In this document: positions 8,093 through 18,408 of the stretch, piece after piece
Numbering within the stretch: the stretch's first letter is position 1
Layout: each line of letters begins with the position of its first letter
Origin: JAAZIN01 sp964464625
Lineage (GTDB): Bacteria; Bacillota; Dethiobacteria; DTU022
Length of the DNA stretch: 52,048 nucleotides
Assembly (NCBI GenBank): GCA_964464625.1
Contig: CAYXKD010000009.1
Location: 1 to 52,048, forward strand
Reading direction: 5' to 3'
The notes under the pieces: model-generated
Databases searched by the model: none
What the model saw: only the letters and a program-made list of their open reading frames with translations
What the model was told of the DNA's origin: nothing
Program-made: the position numbers and the translations under genes

Positions 8093-9816
8093 TGATCGGG
8101 AAGAACCTGGCAGGCCGCTATGAGCTGCTTGAAAAAATTGGTGAGGGAGGAATGGCCCGGGTCTACCGGGGCTGGGACAGTTTGCTGCGCCGGACGGTAG
8201 CCATCAAGGTGCTCAAAGACCAGATGACGGGGGACAGCGCTTTTGTGCAGCGTTTCCGCCGTGAAGCCCAGGCGGCGGCGGGGTTATCCCACCCCAACAT
8301 TGTGAATATATATGATGTCGGTGAAGAAGAGGACACCCACTTTTTTGTGATGGAGTATCTTCACGGCAAGACCCTGAAGGAATATATCCGCGAAAAAGGG
8401 CGCATTCCCGCCGGCGAGGCGGTGACCATTGCTTCACGGATTGTGGAGGCGCTGGCCCAGGCCCATGCTGCCGGGGTGATTCACCGCGATATCAAACCGC
8501 AAAACATCATTTTTTCCCATAACGGCCAGGTCAAGGTGGCCGATTTTGGCATTGCCATTGCTTCAGATGGGAGCACTCTCACCTGCTCGGATAAGATTGT
8601 CGGTTCTGTCCACTATTTTTCCCCAGAGCAGGCCCGGGGAAGCCTGGCGGGAAAGCACTCTGATCTTTACTCGCTGGGCGTGATTCTTTACGAGATGGTC
8701 ACCGGGCAGGTTCCCTTCAACGGAGAAAGCCCGGTTTCTGTGGCGATGAAGCATGTTCAGGAACAGGTAATTCCGCCGTCTCAGTTGATCGAAGATATCC
8801 CGGAGCCGCTGGAGCGGATTATTTTAAAGGCAATGGAAAAAGATCCGGCCCGGCGCTACCGCAATGCCAGGGAATTCCTCGATGATCTGATTTATTTCCA
8901 GGAAGAAGGCAAAGCCCGCGCCCATTCGCTCTCTTTGGCAAATGATGATGATCAGGATACCAGGGTGATGAAACCGCTGCGGGTAAAAAAAAGAAACCGC
9001 GGCGTGGAGATAATTAAAAAAAACTGGCTGCTCATTCTTATCCTCTTTTTTCTTCTTGGAGCGCTCGTTACAGGGACGTTATTTTTTACGCGGGGCTATC
9101 TTTTTGTTCCTGAGGTCACCGTTCCTGAAGTGAGAAACCTCAGCTATGAAGATGCTATTGCAATTTTAAGAGAGCACGGGCTGACGCCCGATCCAGAAGT
9201 GCAATTTGTGCATGATGATATTATCCCTGAAGGCTATGTGGTCAAAACAGTGCCTTTCCAGGGGCGGACAGTTCGCAAAAGGCGCCCTGTGCAGCTTTAT
9301 ATCAGCAAGGGACCGGAGAATGTCCTCGTCCCTGATCTCTATATGCGCACAGAGGAAGAGGCCCGGGTTATGCTGCGGGAGCTCGGTTTGAAGGTCAGCT
9401 GGGTTCGCGAATACAATGACGATGTTCCTGAGGGGAAAGTGTTTAAACAGGTGCCCCGTGCCGATCTCCCCCTATCCCCTGAAGAGGAGATGGTTGTCTA
9501 TGTCAGCATGGGGGGAAGGCCCTTTAAACTGGGCTCTGTCATCGGCTTGACAAGGGATCAGGCTGCAGAATACCTGGAGCAGGAGGGTTTAAAACCTCGC
9601 TTCAGTTATGAGCCTGGCGAACAGCCGGCGGGAACCGTTATCGCCCAGGTACCCGAGCCGGGCAGCTCTGTGCAGCCGGGACAATCGATTGATCTGGTAA
9701 TCAGCAGCGGGCCCGGGGAACAAAATGTCTGGCAGGACAGCGGGGATGGCGACGGCGCGGCAGATGAAGGAATTACAGATGCAGGAGAGGCCATAGATGA
9801 AGAGAGCGGCGATTAA
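8092..9816 (+). CDS. prkC: Membrane Ser/Thr protein kinase with three PASTA domains (PrkC/StkP type)
   Basis: A protein of 574 residues. The N-terminal kinase domain (about 10-270) has the glycine loop GEGGMARVY, the catalytic Lys in VAIKVLK, HRDIKPQN and DFG. A positively charged juxtamembrane stretch precedes one transmembrane helix (about 307-333). Three extracellular PASTA repeats follow (about 340-405, 408-475 and 477-545), and the protein ends in an acidic Asp/Glu-rich tail. PASTA domains bind muropeptides or lipid II, so the kinase should sense cell-wall state, for example at germination or during growth. It lies in an operon with its PP2C phosphatase and with rsgA, whose ribosome-assembly GTPase family includes a known kinase substrate in Bacillus. 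Confidence 0.96.
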   Translation: MIGKNLAGRYELLEKIGEGGMARVYRGWDSLLRRTVAIKVLKDQMTGDSAFVQRFRREAQAAAGLSHPNIVNIYDVGEEEDTHFFVMEYLHGKTLKEYIREKGRIPAGEAVTIASRIVEALAQAHAAGVIHRDIKPQNIIFSHNGQVKVADFGIAIASDGSTLTCSDKIVGSVHYFSPEQARGSLAGKHSDLYSLGVILYEMVTGQVPFNGESPVSVAMKHVQEQVIPPSQLIEDIPEPLERIILKAMEKDPARRYRNAREFLDDLIYFQEEGKARAHSLSLANDDDQDTRVMKPLRVKKRNRGVEIIKKNWLLILILFFLLGALVTGTLFFTRGYLFVPEVTVPEVRNLSYEDAIAILREHGLTPDPEVQFVHDDIIPEGYVVKTVPFQGRTVRKRRPVQLYISKGPENVLVPDLYMRTEEEARVMLRELGLKVSWVREYNDDVPEGKVFKQVPRADLPLSPEEEMVVYVSMGGRPFKLGSVIGLTRDQAAEYLEQEGLKPRFSYEPGEQPAGTVIAQVPEPGSSVQPGQSIDLVISSGPGEQNVWQDSGDGDGAADEGITDAGEAIDEESGD

Positions 9817-9840
9817 GCAGTTAAAGGGGGCTTATTTTAT

Positions 9841-10746
9841 CTGGAGGGAACAGTAGTAAGGATTGCCGGCGGTTTTTTCACCGTTTTCGATGCCCAGGGG
9901 CAGAGTTACCTCTGCCGCGCCCGCGGCAGGCTGAAAAGGATGGGCGATGAAATACTCGTGGGAGACAGGGTGGTTTTCCAGCCTGCTGGGGAAAGTGTGC
10001 AAGAGATGCACCGCAACAGCGGGGAGAGCAGTTCAGGGATCATTGAAGATCTGTTGCCACGCAAAACAGTCCTTATACGCCCGCCTGTAGCCAATGTTGA
10101 GCAGCTGGTCCTTGTGATGTCGCTGCAGGAACCGGAGCCCGACTGGCAGCTGGCGGGGCGGATCCTCCTTATGGCCGGGCAGGAGAATATCGAGGTTTTT
10201 TGCTGCCTGAACAAGATCGACCTTATTGCCGAAAAAGAACTGGAGTCCTTTTACCGTCTGCTGGATCCCCTTCCCTATGCCCTTGTCTGGAGCAGCGCAA
10301 AGATAGGTACAGGCATTGCACAGCTCAGTGAGAAACTGCAGGGCAGGTTTTCTGTTTTTGCCGGACCTTCGGGTGCCGGGAAATCCTCCCTGCTCAATGC
10401 TGTTCAGCCCGGCCTCGCTTTAAAGACTGGGGAGGTGAGCAGCAGGATCGGGCGCGGCCGCCACACGACCCGTCATGCCCGTCTGCTGCCGCTGGATCAG
10501 GAGGGTTTTGTTGTAGATACCCCCGGATTTTCCAGGGTCTCTTTAAGCGGGCTGGATCCCCGGCGGCTGGGGGGGCTTTTCCCGGAATTTAACGGCCATG
10601 CCGGCCGCTGCTCCTTTAGGGACTGCAATCATATCCATGAGCCGGACTGCGCTGTGCGCGAGGCGGTCTCAGCAGGGGAGATCAATTCCTGCCGTTATGA
10701 ACAGTACCGGCTTTTCTGGCAAGAACTGACGGGCAAGGAGAGATAA
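9841..10746 (+). CDS. rsgA: Ribosome small-subunit-dependent GTPase A, probable CTG start
   Basis: A circularly permuted GTPase that matures the 30S subunit. The first ATG in frame is at 9940, but the family's N-terminal OB-fold is encoded upstream of it: LEGTVVRIAGGFFTVFDA, then GQSYLCRARGRLKR. No ATG, GTG or TTG lies between the in-frame stop at 9814 and that segment. CTG 9841 is placed 10 bases after AAAGGGGG and gives 301 residues, the usual family length. GTPase motifs follow in permuted order: NKID (G4), GPSGAGKSS (G1) and DTPGF (G3). The C-terminal zinc motif is CSFRDCNHIHEPDC. The product is secure; the start codon is an inference. Confidence 0.93.
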   Translation: MEGTVVRIAGGFFTVFDAQGQSYLCRARGRLKRMGDEILVGDRVVFQPAGESVQEMHRNSGESSSGIIEDLLPRKTVLIRPPVANVEQLVLVMSLQEPEPDWQLAGRILLMAGQENIEVFCCLNKIDLIAEKELESFYRLLDPLPYALVWSSAKIGTGIAQLSEKLQGRFSVFAGPSGAGKSSLLNAVQPGLALKTGEVSSRIGRGRHTTRHARLLPLDQEGFVVDTPGFSRVSLSGLDPRRLGGLFPEFNGHAGRCSFRDCNHIHEPDCAVREAVSAGEINSCRYEQYRLFWQELTGKER

Positions 10747-10751
10747 AAAAG

Positions 10752-11423
10752 ATGCCGTTAAAAGTTGCACCATCATTGCTGTCTGCCGACTTTGGCCGGC
10801 TGGGTGAGGAGGTGCGCCGCATTGAAAGAGCCGGCGCCGACTGGATTCATTTTGACATCATGGACGGGGCCTTTGTCCCGGCTATCACCATGGGCCCCCT
10901 GGTCCCGGAGGCGCTGCGCCCTCATACGGGGCTGATCTTCGATGCCCACCTCATGGTCGAGAACCCCGAGGCCCACCTGGATTCTTTTGCCCGGGCCGGC
11001 GCAGATATAATTACTGTCCATGTGGAGGCTACGGCACATCTGGATCGTGTCCTGCGCGGGATCAAAAAGCTCGGCCTGAAAGCCGGCGCAGCGCTGAATC
11101 CGGCTACGCCTCACCATCACCTCGATTATGTCTGGCCGCTGCTTGATCTGGTCCTGGTGATGAGCGTGAATCCGGGTGCGGGGGGGCAGTCCTTTATCCC
11201 GGCGGTGCTGCCGAAGATAGAGATCCTGGCTGAACGGATCCGCGAGAGCGGCAGGGCGGTGGAGCTATCCGTGGACGGCGGGATCAACAGCACCACTGCA
11301 CCGCAGGTTGCCGCCGCCGGAGCAACGGTGCTGGTGGCTGGATCAGCCCTGTTTAACGATCCCGGCGACATGGAATTGATCCAGGCTTTTAAGACTATTG
11401 GGGGGCCGCGCCACCGGGTTTAA
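10752..11423 (+). CDS. rpe: Ribulose-phosphate 3-epimerase
   Basis: A protein of 223 residues with the (beta/alpha)8 fold and clear family signatures: the APSLLSADF start, HFDIMDGAFVP with the metal ligands, DAHLMVENP, MSVNPGAGGQSF, and the phosphate-binding VDGGIN and AGSALF. It interconverts ribulose 5-phosphate and xylulose 5-phosphate in the pentose phosphate pathway. Ribulose 5-phosphate is also a substrate of the riboflavin pathway encoded next (RibBA DHBP synthase). An AAGGAG site precedes the ATG by 9-10 bases, only 5 bases after rsgA. Confidence 0.97.
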   Translation: MPLKVAPSLLSADFGRLGEEVRRIERAGADWIHFDIMDGAFVPAITMGPLVPEALRPHTGLIFDAHLMVENPEAHLDSFARAGADIITVHVEATAHLDRVLRGIKKLGLKAGAALNPATPHHHLDYVWPLLDLVLVMSVNPGAGGQSFIPAVLPKIEILAERIRESGRAVELSVDGGINSTTAPQVAAAGATVLVAGSALFNDPGDMELIQAFKTIGGPRHRV

Positions 11424-11436
11424 AGGATCGGCCCGT

Positions 11437-11447
11437 TATGCTATAAT
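11437..11447 (+). promoter_or_regulatory. Extended -10 promoter of the riboflavin operon
   Basis: TGCTATAAT is a perfect TATAAT (11442-11447) with the TGn extension. A weak -35 (TTTAAA, 11419-11424) lies 17 bases upstream at the end of rpe. Transcription would start near 11454, just ahead of the FMN aptamer. Confidence 0.65.
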
Positions 11448-11465
11448 GAATAGACCTAAACCGTT

Positions 11466-11606
11466 TTCTTCGGGGTCCGGTGAGGGGGGAGCGCTCCCTC
11501 CAATTCCGAACCGGCGGTAATCCCCTGTAAGGGGTTAGCCCGCGAGCGTCAAAGCCGACCCGGTGCGATTCCGGGGCCGACAGTAAAGTCTGGAGGGGAG
11601 AAGGAA
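11466..11606 (+). ncRNA. FMN riboswitch (RFN element)
   Basis: Conserved RFN blocks appear in order: CTTCGGGG, AATTCCGAACCGGCGGT, GTTAGCCCGCGAGCG, GACCCGGTGCGATTCCGGGG, CCGACAGTAAAGTC and GGGGAGAAGGA. Together they form the six-helix FMN aptamer. It sits between a promoter and ribD and is followed by a terminator hairpin, so FMN binding should cause premature termination of the rib operon. Confidence 0.96.
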
Positions 11607-11610
11607 CGGC

Positions 11611-11628
11611 GTAAAGCACAATCTTTAC
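11611..11628 (+). promoter_or_regulatory. Small hairpin in the riboswitch expression platform
   Basis: GTAAAG-CACAAT-CTTTAC is a perfect 6-bp stem just after the aptamer. GTAAAG also occurs inside the aptamer's 3' part (ACAGTAAAGTC), so CTTTAC could alternatively pair there. It may belong to the antiterminator switch. Confidence 0.35.
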
Positions 11629-11639
11629 CCCTGAAATGG

Positions 11640-11671
11640 CCCTGAAGTACTTTAAACAGGGTTTTTCTTTG
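11640..11671 (+). terminator. Riboswitch-controlled intrinsic terminator
   Basis: CCCTG (11640-11644) pairs with CAGGG (11657-11661), followed by TTTTTCTTT. It lies between the FMN aptamer and the ribD ribosome binding site, as expected for transcriptional attenuation. Confidence 0.65.
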
Positions 11672-11701
11672 CCTGAATATTGCAATACGAGGTGAGATCT
11701 T

Positions 11702-12814
11702 TTGGACGTTGATGAACGGTTTATGTGGGCTGCTCTGGATTTGGCCCGGCGGGGAAGGGGCGCTACCAATCCCAACCCCATGGTGGGCGCCGTTGTGGTG
11801 CGCGACGGCAGGATAGTGGCAACGGGATACCACCAGGCTGCAGGGGCACCCCATGCCGAAGCGGCCGCGCTGCGCAAGGCCGGTGAAGAGGCTCGCGGTG
11901 CGGTGCTTTATGTCAATCTGGAGCCTTGTGCTCACCAGGGCCGGAGGGGGCCCTGTGTTGATGCCATCATTCGTGCGGGGATTGGCAAGGTGGTGGCGGC
12001 AATGGAGGATCCCAACCCTCTTGTTGCCGGGAAGGGTTTCCGGAAGCTTGCTGAGGCGGGGATCAAGGTAAAAAGCGGCGTCCTGGAAGAGAAAGCTCTG
12101 CGGTTGAACGAAGTATATGTTAAATTTATTACTACAGGGTGCCCCTTTGTTATTGTCAAAAGTGCCATTACCGCCGATGGAAAGACTGCCACCCGGGAGG
12201 GGAATTCTCGCTGGATCAGCGGTGAGAAAGCTCGTTCCTTTGTTCACCGGCTGCGGCACAACAGCGATGCCATTGCTGTTGGCATAGAGACGGTGCTGCG
12301 GGATGATCCCCGGCTTACCGCCCGCCTGGAGGGAGGCGGCGGCAGAGATCCGTTGCGCGTCATCGTTGACAGTAGAGCCCGGTTGCCGTTAAATGCACAT
12401 GTGATCAATTCCGCCTCTCGCGCTGCCGTTCTGTTGGCCACAACAGCCGATGCTCCGCCGGATAAACTGCGGGCGCTGAAGGAAAAAGGGGTGGAGACAC
12501 TGGAGCTCCCCGGGCGGAATGGGCGGGTCGACCTGGCTGCACTAATGCACAAACTGGGAGAGAGGAAGGTCTGCCAGCTCCTGGTTGAAGGAGGCGGCAA
12601 CCTTAACTACGGCCTTCTGGAGGCAGGGCTTGTCGACAAGCTAATGCTCTTTATCGCTCCGCTCATTGTGGGAGGACGGGATAGCCCCACCTCTTTCGAT
12701 GGCGACGGCGTAGCCGGGCTTGATGAAGCATGGCACCTGCAGGATCTTGAGATCAAACAGTATGACGGCGACCTGCTACTTATCGGCTATCCCGCGGCGC
12801 CTGAAGGTAAGTAA
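11702..12814 (+). CDS. ribD: Bifunctional riboflavin deaminase/reductase RibD
   Basis: A protein of 370 residues starting at TTG 11702, preceded by GAGGTGAG. The N-terminal zinc deaminase domain (about 1-145) has HAEAAAL and EPCAHQGRRGPC, giving the His/Glu and two Cys needed. The C-terminal DHFR-like reductase domain (about 146-365) has DGKTATREGNSRWISG and LVEGGGNLNYGLL. It carries out the second and third steps from the GTP cyclohydrolase product toward the pyrimidine precursor of lumazine. It is the first gene of the FMN-controlled operon. Confidence 0.97.
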   Translation: MDVDERFMWAALDLARRGRGATNPNPMVGAVVVRDGRIVATGYHQAAGAPHAEAAALRKAGEEARGAVLYVNLEPCAHQGRRGPCVDAIIRAGIGKVVAAMEDPNPLVAGKGFRKLAEAGIKVKSGVLEEKALRLNEVYVKFITTGCPFVIVKSAITADGKTATREGNSRWISGEKARSFVHRLRHNSDAIAVGIETVLRDDPRLTARLEGGGGRDPLRVIVDSRARLPLNAHVINSASRAAVLLATTADAPPDKLRALKEKGVETLELPGRNGRVDLAALMHKLGERKVCQLLVEGGGNLNYGLLEAGLVDKLMLFIAPLIVGGRDSPTSFDGDGVAGLDEAWHLQDLEIKQYDGDLLLIGYPAAPEGK

Positions 12815-12844
12815 CTGATTATCCCGGGAGGTGGGTTTGATACT

Positions 12845-13504
12845 GTGTTTACCGGTTTGGTGGAGGAGATGGGGAGTCTGCAGGCCCGTGAAAGCTACCG
12901 CGGCGGCGTAAAGCTGCTTCTTTCTGCAGGGCAGGACCTTCTGAAGGGTCTGAAAGTTGGGGACAGCGTTGCCGTGAACGGAGTCTGCCTTACAGTAACA
13001 GAGGTGGGGGGGCAATGCTTCAGCGCCGTGGTGATGCCTGAGACGCTGCGCAAGAGCAACCTGGGCACTGCCCTTCCCGGTGAGCCGCTGAACCTTGAGC
13101 GCGCTCTGCCGTTGGGCGGACGCCTGGGGGGCCATCTTGTCAGCGGCCATATCGATGCCACCGGGACGCTTCTGCAGCGTTACCCCGAGGGAAATGCGCT
13201 CATTTTACGTTTCAGGTTACCTGCAGAGCTGATGAAATATCTGATCCCCAAAGGCTCCATTGCCGTGGACGGGGTCAGCCTCACCATTGCCGGTCTCGAG
13301 AGGGAGGGTTTTAGCGTTTCCCTTATTCCGCTCACTGCGGAGCAGACCACCCTGGGCCAAAGAAAGATAGGCGCCGCCGTCAACATAGAAGTTGACCTTA
13401 TCGGTAAATACGTGGATAAGCTTTTACAGCCCTATCTAACCGGCGAAAAGGGCAGCAGGGCAGGGTTGACCGCAGGCTTTCTGAAAGAGGAAGGCTTCAT
13501 CTAG
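12845..13504 (+). CDS. ribE: Riboflavin synthase alpha chain
   Basis: A protein of 219 residues beginning at GTG 12845 with the hallmark MFTGLVEEMG. It has two lumazine-binding barrels: the first covers residues 1-97 and the second, from about 98, begins with GGHLVSGHIDATGTLL. It dismutates two lumazines to riboflavin. GGAGG is 13 bases upstream, a rather long spacing. The usual Bacillus symbol is ribE (ribC in E. coli nomenclature). Confidence 0.95.
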   Translation: MFTGLVEEMGSLQARESYRGGVKLLLSAGQDLLKGLKVGDSVAVNGVCLTVTEVGGQCFSAVVMPETLRKSNLGTALPGEPLNLERALPLGGRLGGHLVSGHIDATGTLLQRYPEGNALILRFRLPAELMKYLIPKGSIAVDGVSLTIAGLEREGFSVSLIPLTAEQTTLGQRKIGAAVNIEVDLIGKYVDKLLQPYLTGEKGSRAGLTAGFLKEEGFI

Positions 13505-13526
13505 CAGCTACAGGAGGGTATGAACA

Positions 13527-14732
13527 ATGCAATTTAACACGATTGAAGAAGCTCTGGCTGATTTGCAGGCCGGGAGAATGCTCGTGGTTGTTGATGATGA
13601 AGATCGCGAAAATGAAGGCGATCTGATCATGGCTGCTGAGAAAATCTCCCCTGAAGCAATCAACTTCATGGTCCGACAGGGGCGCGGTCTTGTCTGCGCT
13701 CCCCTGACGGCTGAACGGCTGGAGCAGCTTGATCTGCCTCAGATGGTCTCCCATAATACGGATACTCACCAGACTGCCTTTACAGTCTCTGTGGATGCCT
13801 TTACCGTGACTACGGGTATCTCTGCTTTTGAGCGGGCGGAGACAATCCGCGCCCTCATCGATCCCGCAACAAAACCTGACGATCTGCGCCGTCCGGGACA
13901 TATTTTCCCCTTGCAGGCCAGGGAGGGAGGGGTGCTCCGGAGGGCCGGACATACTGAAGCGGCGGTGGATCTGGCGAAACTGGCCGGGCTGCAGCCGGCG
14001 GGAGTGCTCTGCGAAATTTTAAACGAGGACGGAACCATGGCCCGGCTGCCGCAGCTGCAGGAATTTTGCAGCGAGTACGGCCTGAAGCTCATTACCATCG
14101 CCGATCTGATCCACTACAGGATGAAAATGGAGAAGCTTGTCTGGCGCTCAGCCGGCGCCGCTTTACCCACCGCTTACGGCACCTTCCGTCTTATCGCTTA
14201 CGAAAACAGCGTTGACAACCAGACTCACCTGGCACTGGTGAAGGGCGAACTTGATAGCGAATCACCTGTCCTGGTGCGGGTCCATTCACAGTGTCTCACC
14301 GGGGATGTTCTCGGCTCGTTACGCTGCGACTGCGGCAATCAGCTGCGCCAGGCCATGAAACAGATCGAGGAGAATGGCAGCGGGGTGTTGCTCTATATGC
14401 GTCAGGAAGGACGGGGGATCGGACTGCTGAACAAGGTGCGCGCCTATGAGATCCAGGATGTGGAGAATAAGGACACTGTGGAGGCCAACGAAGCGCTGGG
14501 GTTTCCCGCCGATCTGCGCGATTATGGGGTGGGTGCTCAGATCCTCGTGGATCTTGGGGTGCGCCGGATCCGTCTTTTGACCAACAATCCCCGCAAGGTG
14601 AAGGGTCTGGAGGGCTACGGCTTGAATATTGTGGAGCGGGTTCCTCTGGAGATCCCGCCGGGCCGCCACAATTCCAAATATCTTGCCACCAAGAAAAATA
14701 AACTGGGGCACCTGCTTAACATGGCGGAGTAG
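13527..14732 (+). CDS. ribBA: Fused DHBP synthase / GTP cyclohydrolase II
   Basis: A protein of 401 residues. The N-terminal half is 3,4-dihydroxy-2-butanone-4-phosphate synthase (about 1-200; DDEDRENEGDL and HTEAAVDLAKLAG). The C-terminal half is GTP cyclohydrolase II (about 205-401), with the zinc cysteines in HSQCLTGDVLGSLRCDCG, RQEGRGIGL and the terminal NPRKVKGLEGYGL. Together they feed both arms of riboflavin synthesis from ribulose 5-phosphate and GTP. It sits 22 bases after ribE with an AGGAGGG site. Confidence 0.97.
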   Translation: MQFNTIEEALADLQAGRMLVVVDDEDRENEGDLIMAAEKISPEAINFMVRQGRGLVCAPLTAERLEQLDLPQMVSHNTDTHQTAFTVSVDAFTVTTGISAFERAETIRALIDPATKPDDLRRPGHIFPLQAREGGVLRRAGHTEAAVDLAKLAGLQPAGVLCEILNEDGTMARLPQLQEFCSEYGLKLITIADLIHYRMKMEKLVWRSAGAALPTAYGTFRLIAYENSVDNQTHLALVKGELDSESPVLVRVHSQCLTGDVLGSLRCDCGNQLRQAMKQIEENGSGVLLYMRQEGRGIGLLNKVRAYEIQDVENKDTVEANEALGFPADLRDYGVGAQILVDLGVRRIRLLTNNPRKVKGLEGYGLNIVERVPLEIPPGRHNSKYLATKKNKLGHLLNMAE

Positions 14733-14738
14733 GGACGG

Positions 14739-14827
14739 GGTTCCATCCCCGCCCGCAGGTGTGGAATAAAACTAGCATTTCAAGACCTGACCCCGTCAGT
14801 GGTTTCATCCCCGCCTGCGGTGTGAAC
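14739..14827. repeat. Degenerate direct repeat bracketing a REP-like element
   Basis: GGTTCCATCCCCGCCCGCAG (from 14739) is repeated as GGTTTCATCCCCGCCTGCGG (14801-14820), each followed by GTGTG or TGTGA. Between them lies one copy of the dispersed GGGGTCAGGTCTTGAA element (14768-14794). The arrangement lies in the 121-bp gap between ribBA and ribH. Confidence 0.6.
14768..14794 (-). repeat. REP-like dispersed repeat, copy 1
   Basis: On the minus strand this reads GGGGTCAGGTCTTGAAA followed by TGCTAGTTTT. It matches seven other copies in the window, including those bounding the Y1 transposase at 34.5 kb. This copy sits inside the riboflavin operon. Confidence 0.85.
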
Positions 14828-14853
14828 AATGAAAACCAAGGAGGCGCTTTTAA

Positions 14854-15333
14854 ATGAAAACTTTCGAAGGACAGCTTATCGCCCGCGGCTACCGTTTTGC
14901 CCTTGTCGTGAGCCGCTTCAATGAATTTATTTCCAACAGGTTGCTTGATGGTGCCATCGACTGCCTGAAGCGTCACGAAGCCGATGAGGAGAATATTGAC
15001 ATTATTTGGGTTCCCGGCGCCTTTGAAATTCCCGCTATCGCCCAAAAAGTGGCGCAGAGCGGCCGCTACGATGCCGTTGTCTGCCTTGGAGCGGTGATCC
15101 GCGGCAGTACACCACACTTTGACTATGTAGCCTCCGAAGTGGCCAAGGGAGTGGCCAAAGTGGGGCTGGACAGCGGTGTGCCCGCCATTTTTGGCGTTAT
15201 CACCAGCGATACTCTTGAACAGGCCATAGAGCGGGCGGGCACAAAGTCTGGGAACAAGGGCTGGGCTGCGGCGCAAAGCGCCATCGAGATGGCCGACCTC
15301 TGCCGGCGCCTTAGCGGCGGCGCTCCTGCCTGA
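14854..15333 (+). CDS. ribH: 6,7-dimethyl-8-ribityllumazine synthase
   Basis: A protein of 159 residues with the family motifs SRFNEFISNRLLDGA, PGAFEIP and GAVIRGSTPHFDYV, including the catalytic His region. It condenses DHBP with the ribityl-pyrimidine to give lumazine, the substrate of RibE. CAAGGAGGCG precedes the ATG. It is the last gene of the rib operon, separated from ribBA by a repeat-filled gap. Its 3' end overlaps a short gene on the opposite strand by 23 bases. Confidence 0.97.
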   Translation: MKTFEGQLIARGYRFALVVSRFNEFISNRLLDGAIDCLKRHEADEENIDIIWVPGAFEIPAIAQKVAQSGRYDAVVCLGAVIRGSTPHFDYVASEVAKGVAKVGLDSGVPAIFGVITSDTLEQAIERAGTKSGNKGWAAAQSAIEMADLCRRLSGGAPA

Positions 15334-15586
15334 GCGAGGCGGAGCCGACGGCAAAACCGAGGCTCCAGGTAAAAAGGATCTGCCTGGTGAGCAACTCCTG
15401 CAGGGGCGGCTCAAGGGGCAGGGCCATTTTCTCCCCAAGGCTGAATAAGGATTGCCGCCGGAGAGAATCCCAGAGCTCCCCTTCAAAGGTGGAGGCCAGC
15501 TCCTGTAGCAATGCCTCCTGGGCGGCAAGGAAACTTTTCCCCCGCCTGAAGTTTTTTTCGAGGTATTCCTGGGCGCGTGCGTTCAA
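15311..15586 (-). CDS. Small hypothetical protein, convergent with ribH
   Basis: A protein of 91 residues starting at TTG 15586, with a strong site (AGGAGG) 6 bases upstream. The product is helical and rich in Leu, Arg and Glu (for example EYLEKNFRRGKSFLAAQEAL and FEGELWDSLRRQSLF), with a mildly hydrophobic stretch LLTRQILFTWSLGFAVGSA near the C-terminus. I do not recognise the family. The good ribosome binding site and an otherwise gene-free strand support it. The overlap with the end of ribH and the lack of homology evidence keep confidence moderate. Confidence 0.55.
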   Translation of the reverse strand: MNARAQEYLEKNFRRGKSFLAAQEALLQELASTFEGELWDSLRRQSLFSLGEKMALPLEPPLQELLTRQILFTWSLGFAVGSASLRQERRR

Positions 15587-15676
15587 AGGTATCCTCCTCT
15601 GGAATATTGGCAAAACCTGTCCTCTCTTTTATTCTGCCCCGGCAGGTGATAATAATTAACAAAAAGGAGATAAGAT

Positions 15677-18364
<2,688 letters not shown>

Positions 18365-18408
18365 AGGGAATAAGGTTGAACTAATGTCTGAAGTCCGGAG
18401 GAGACACC

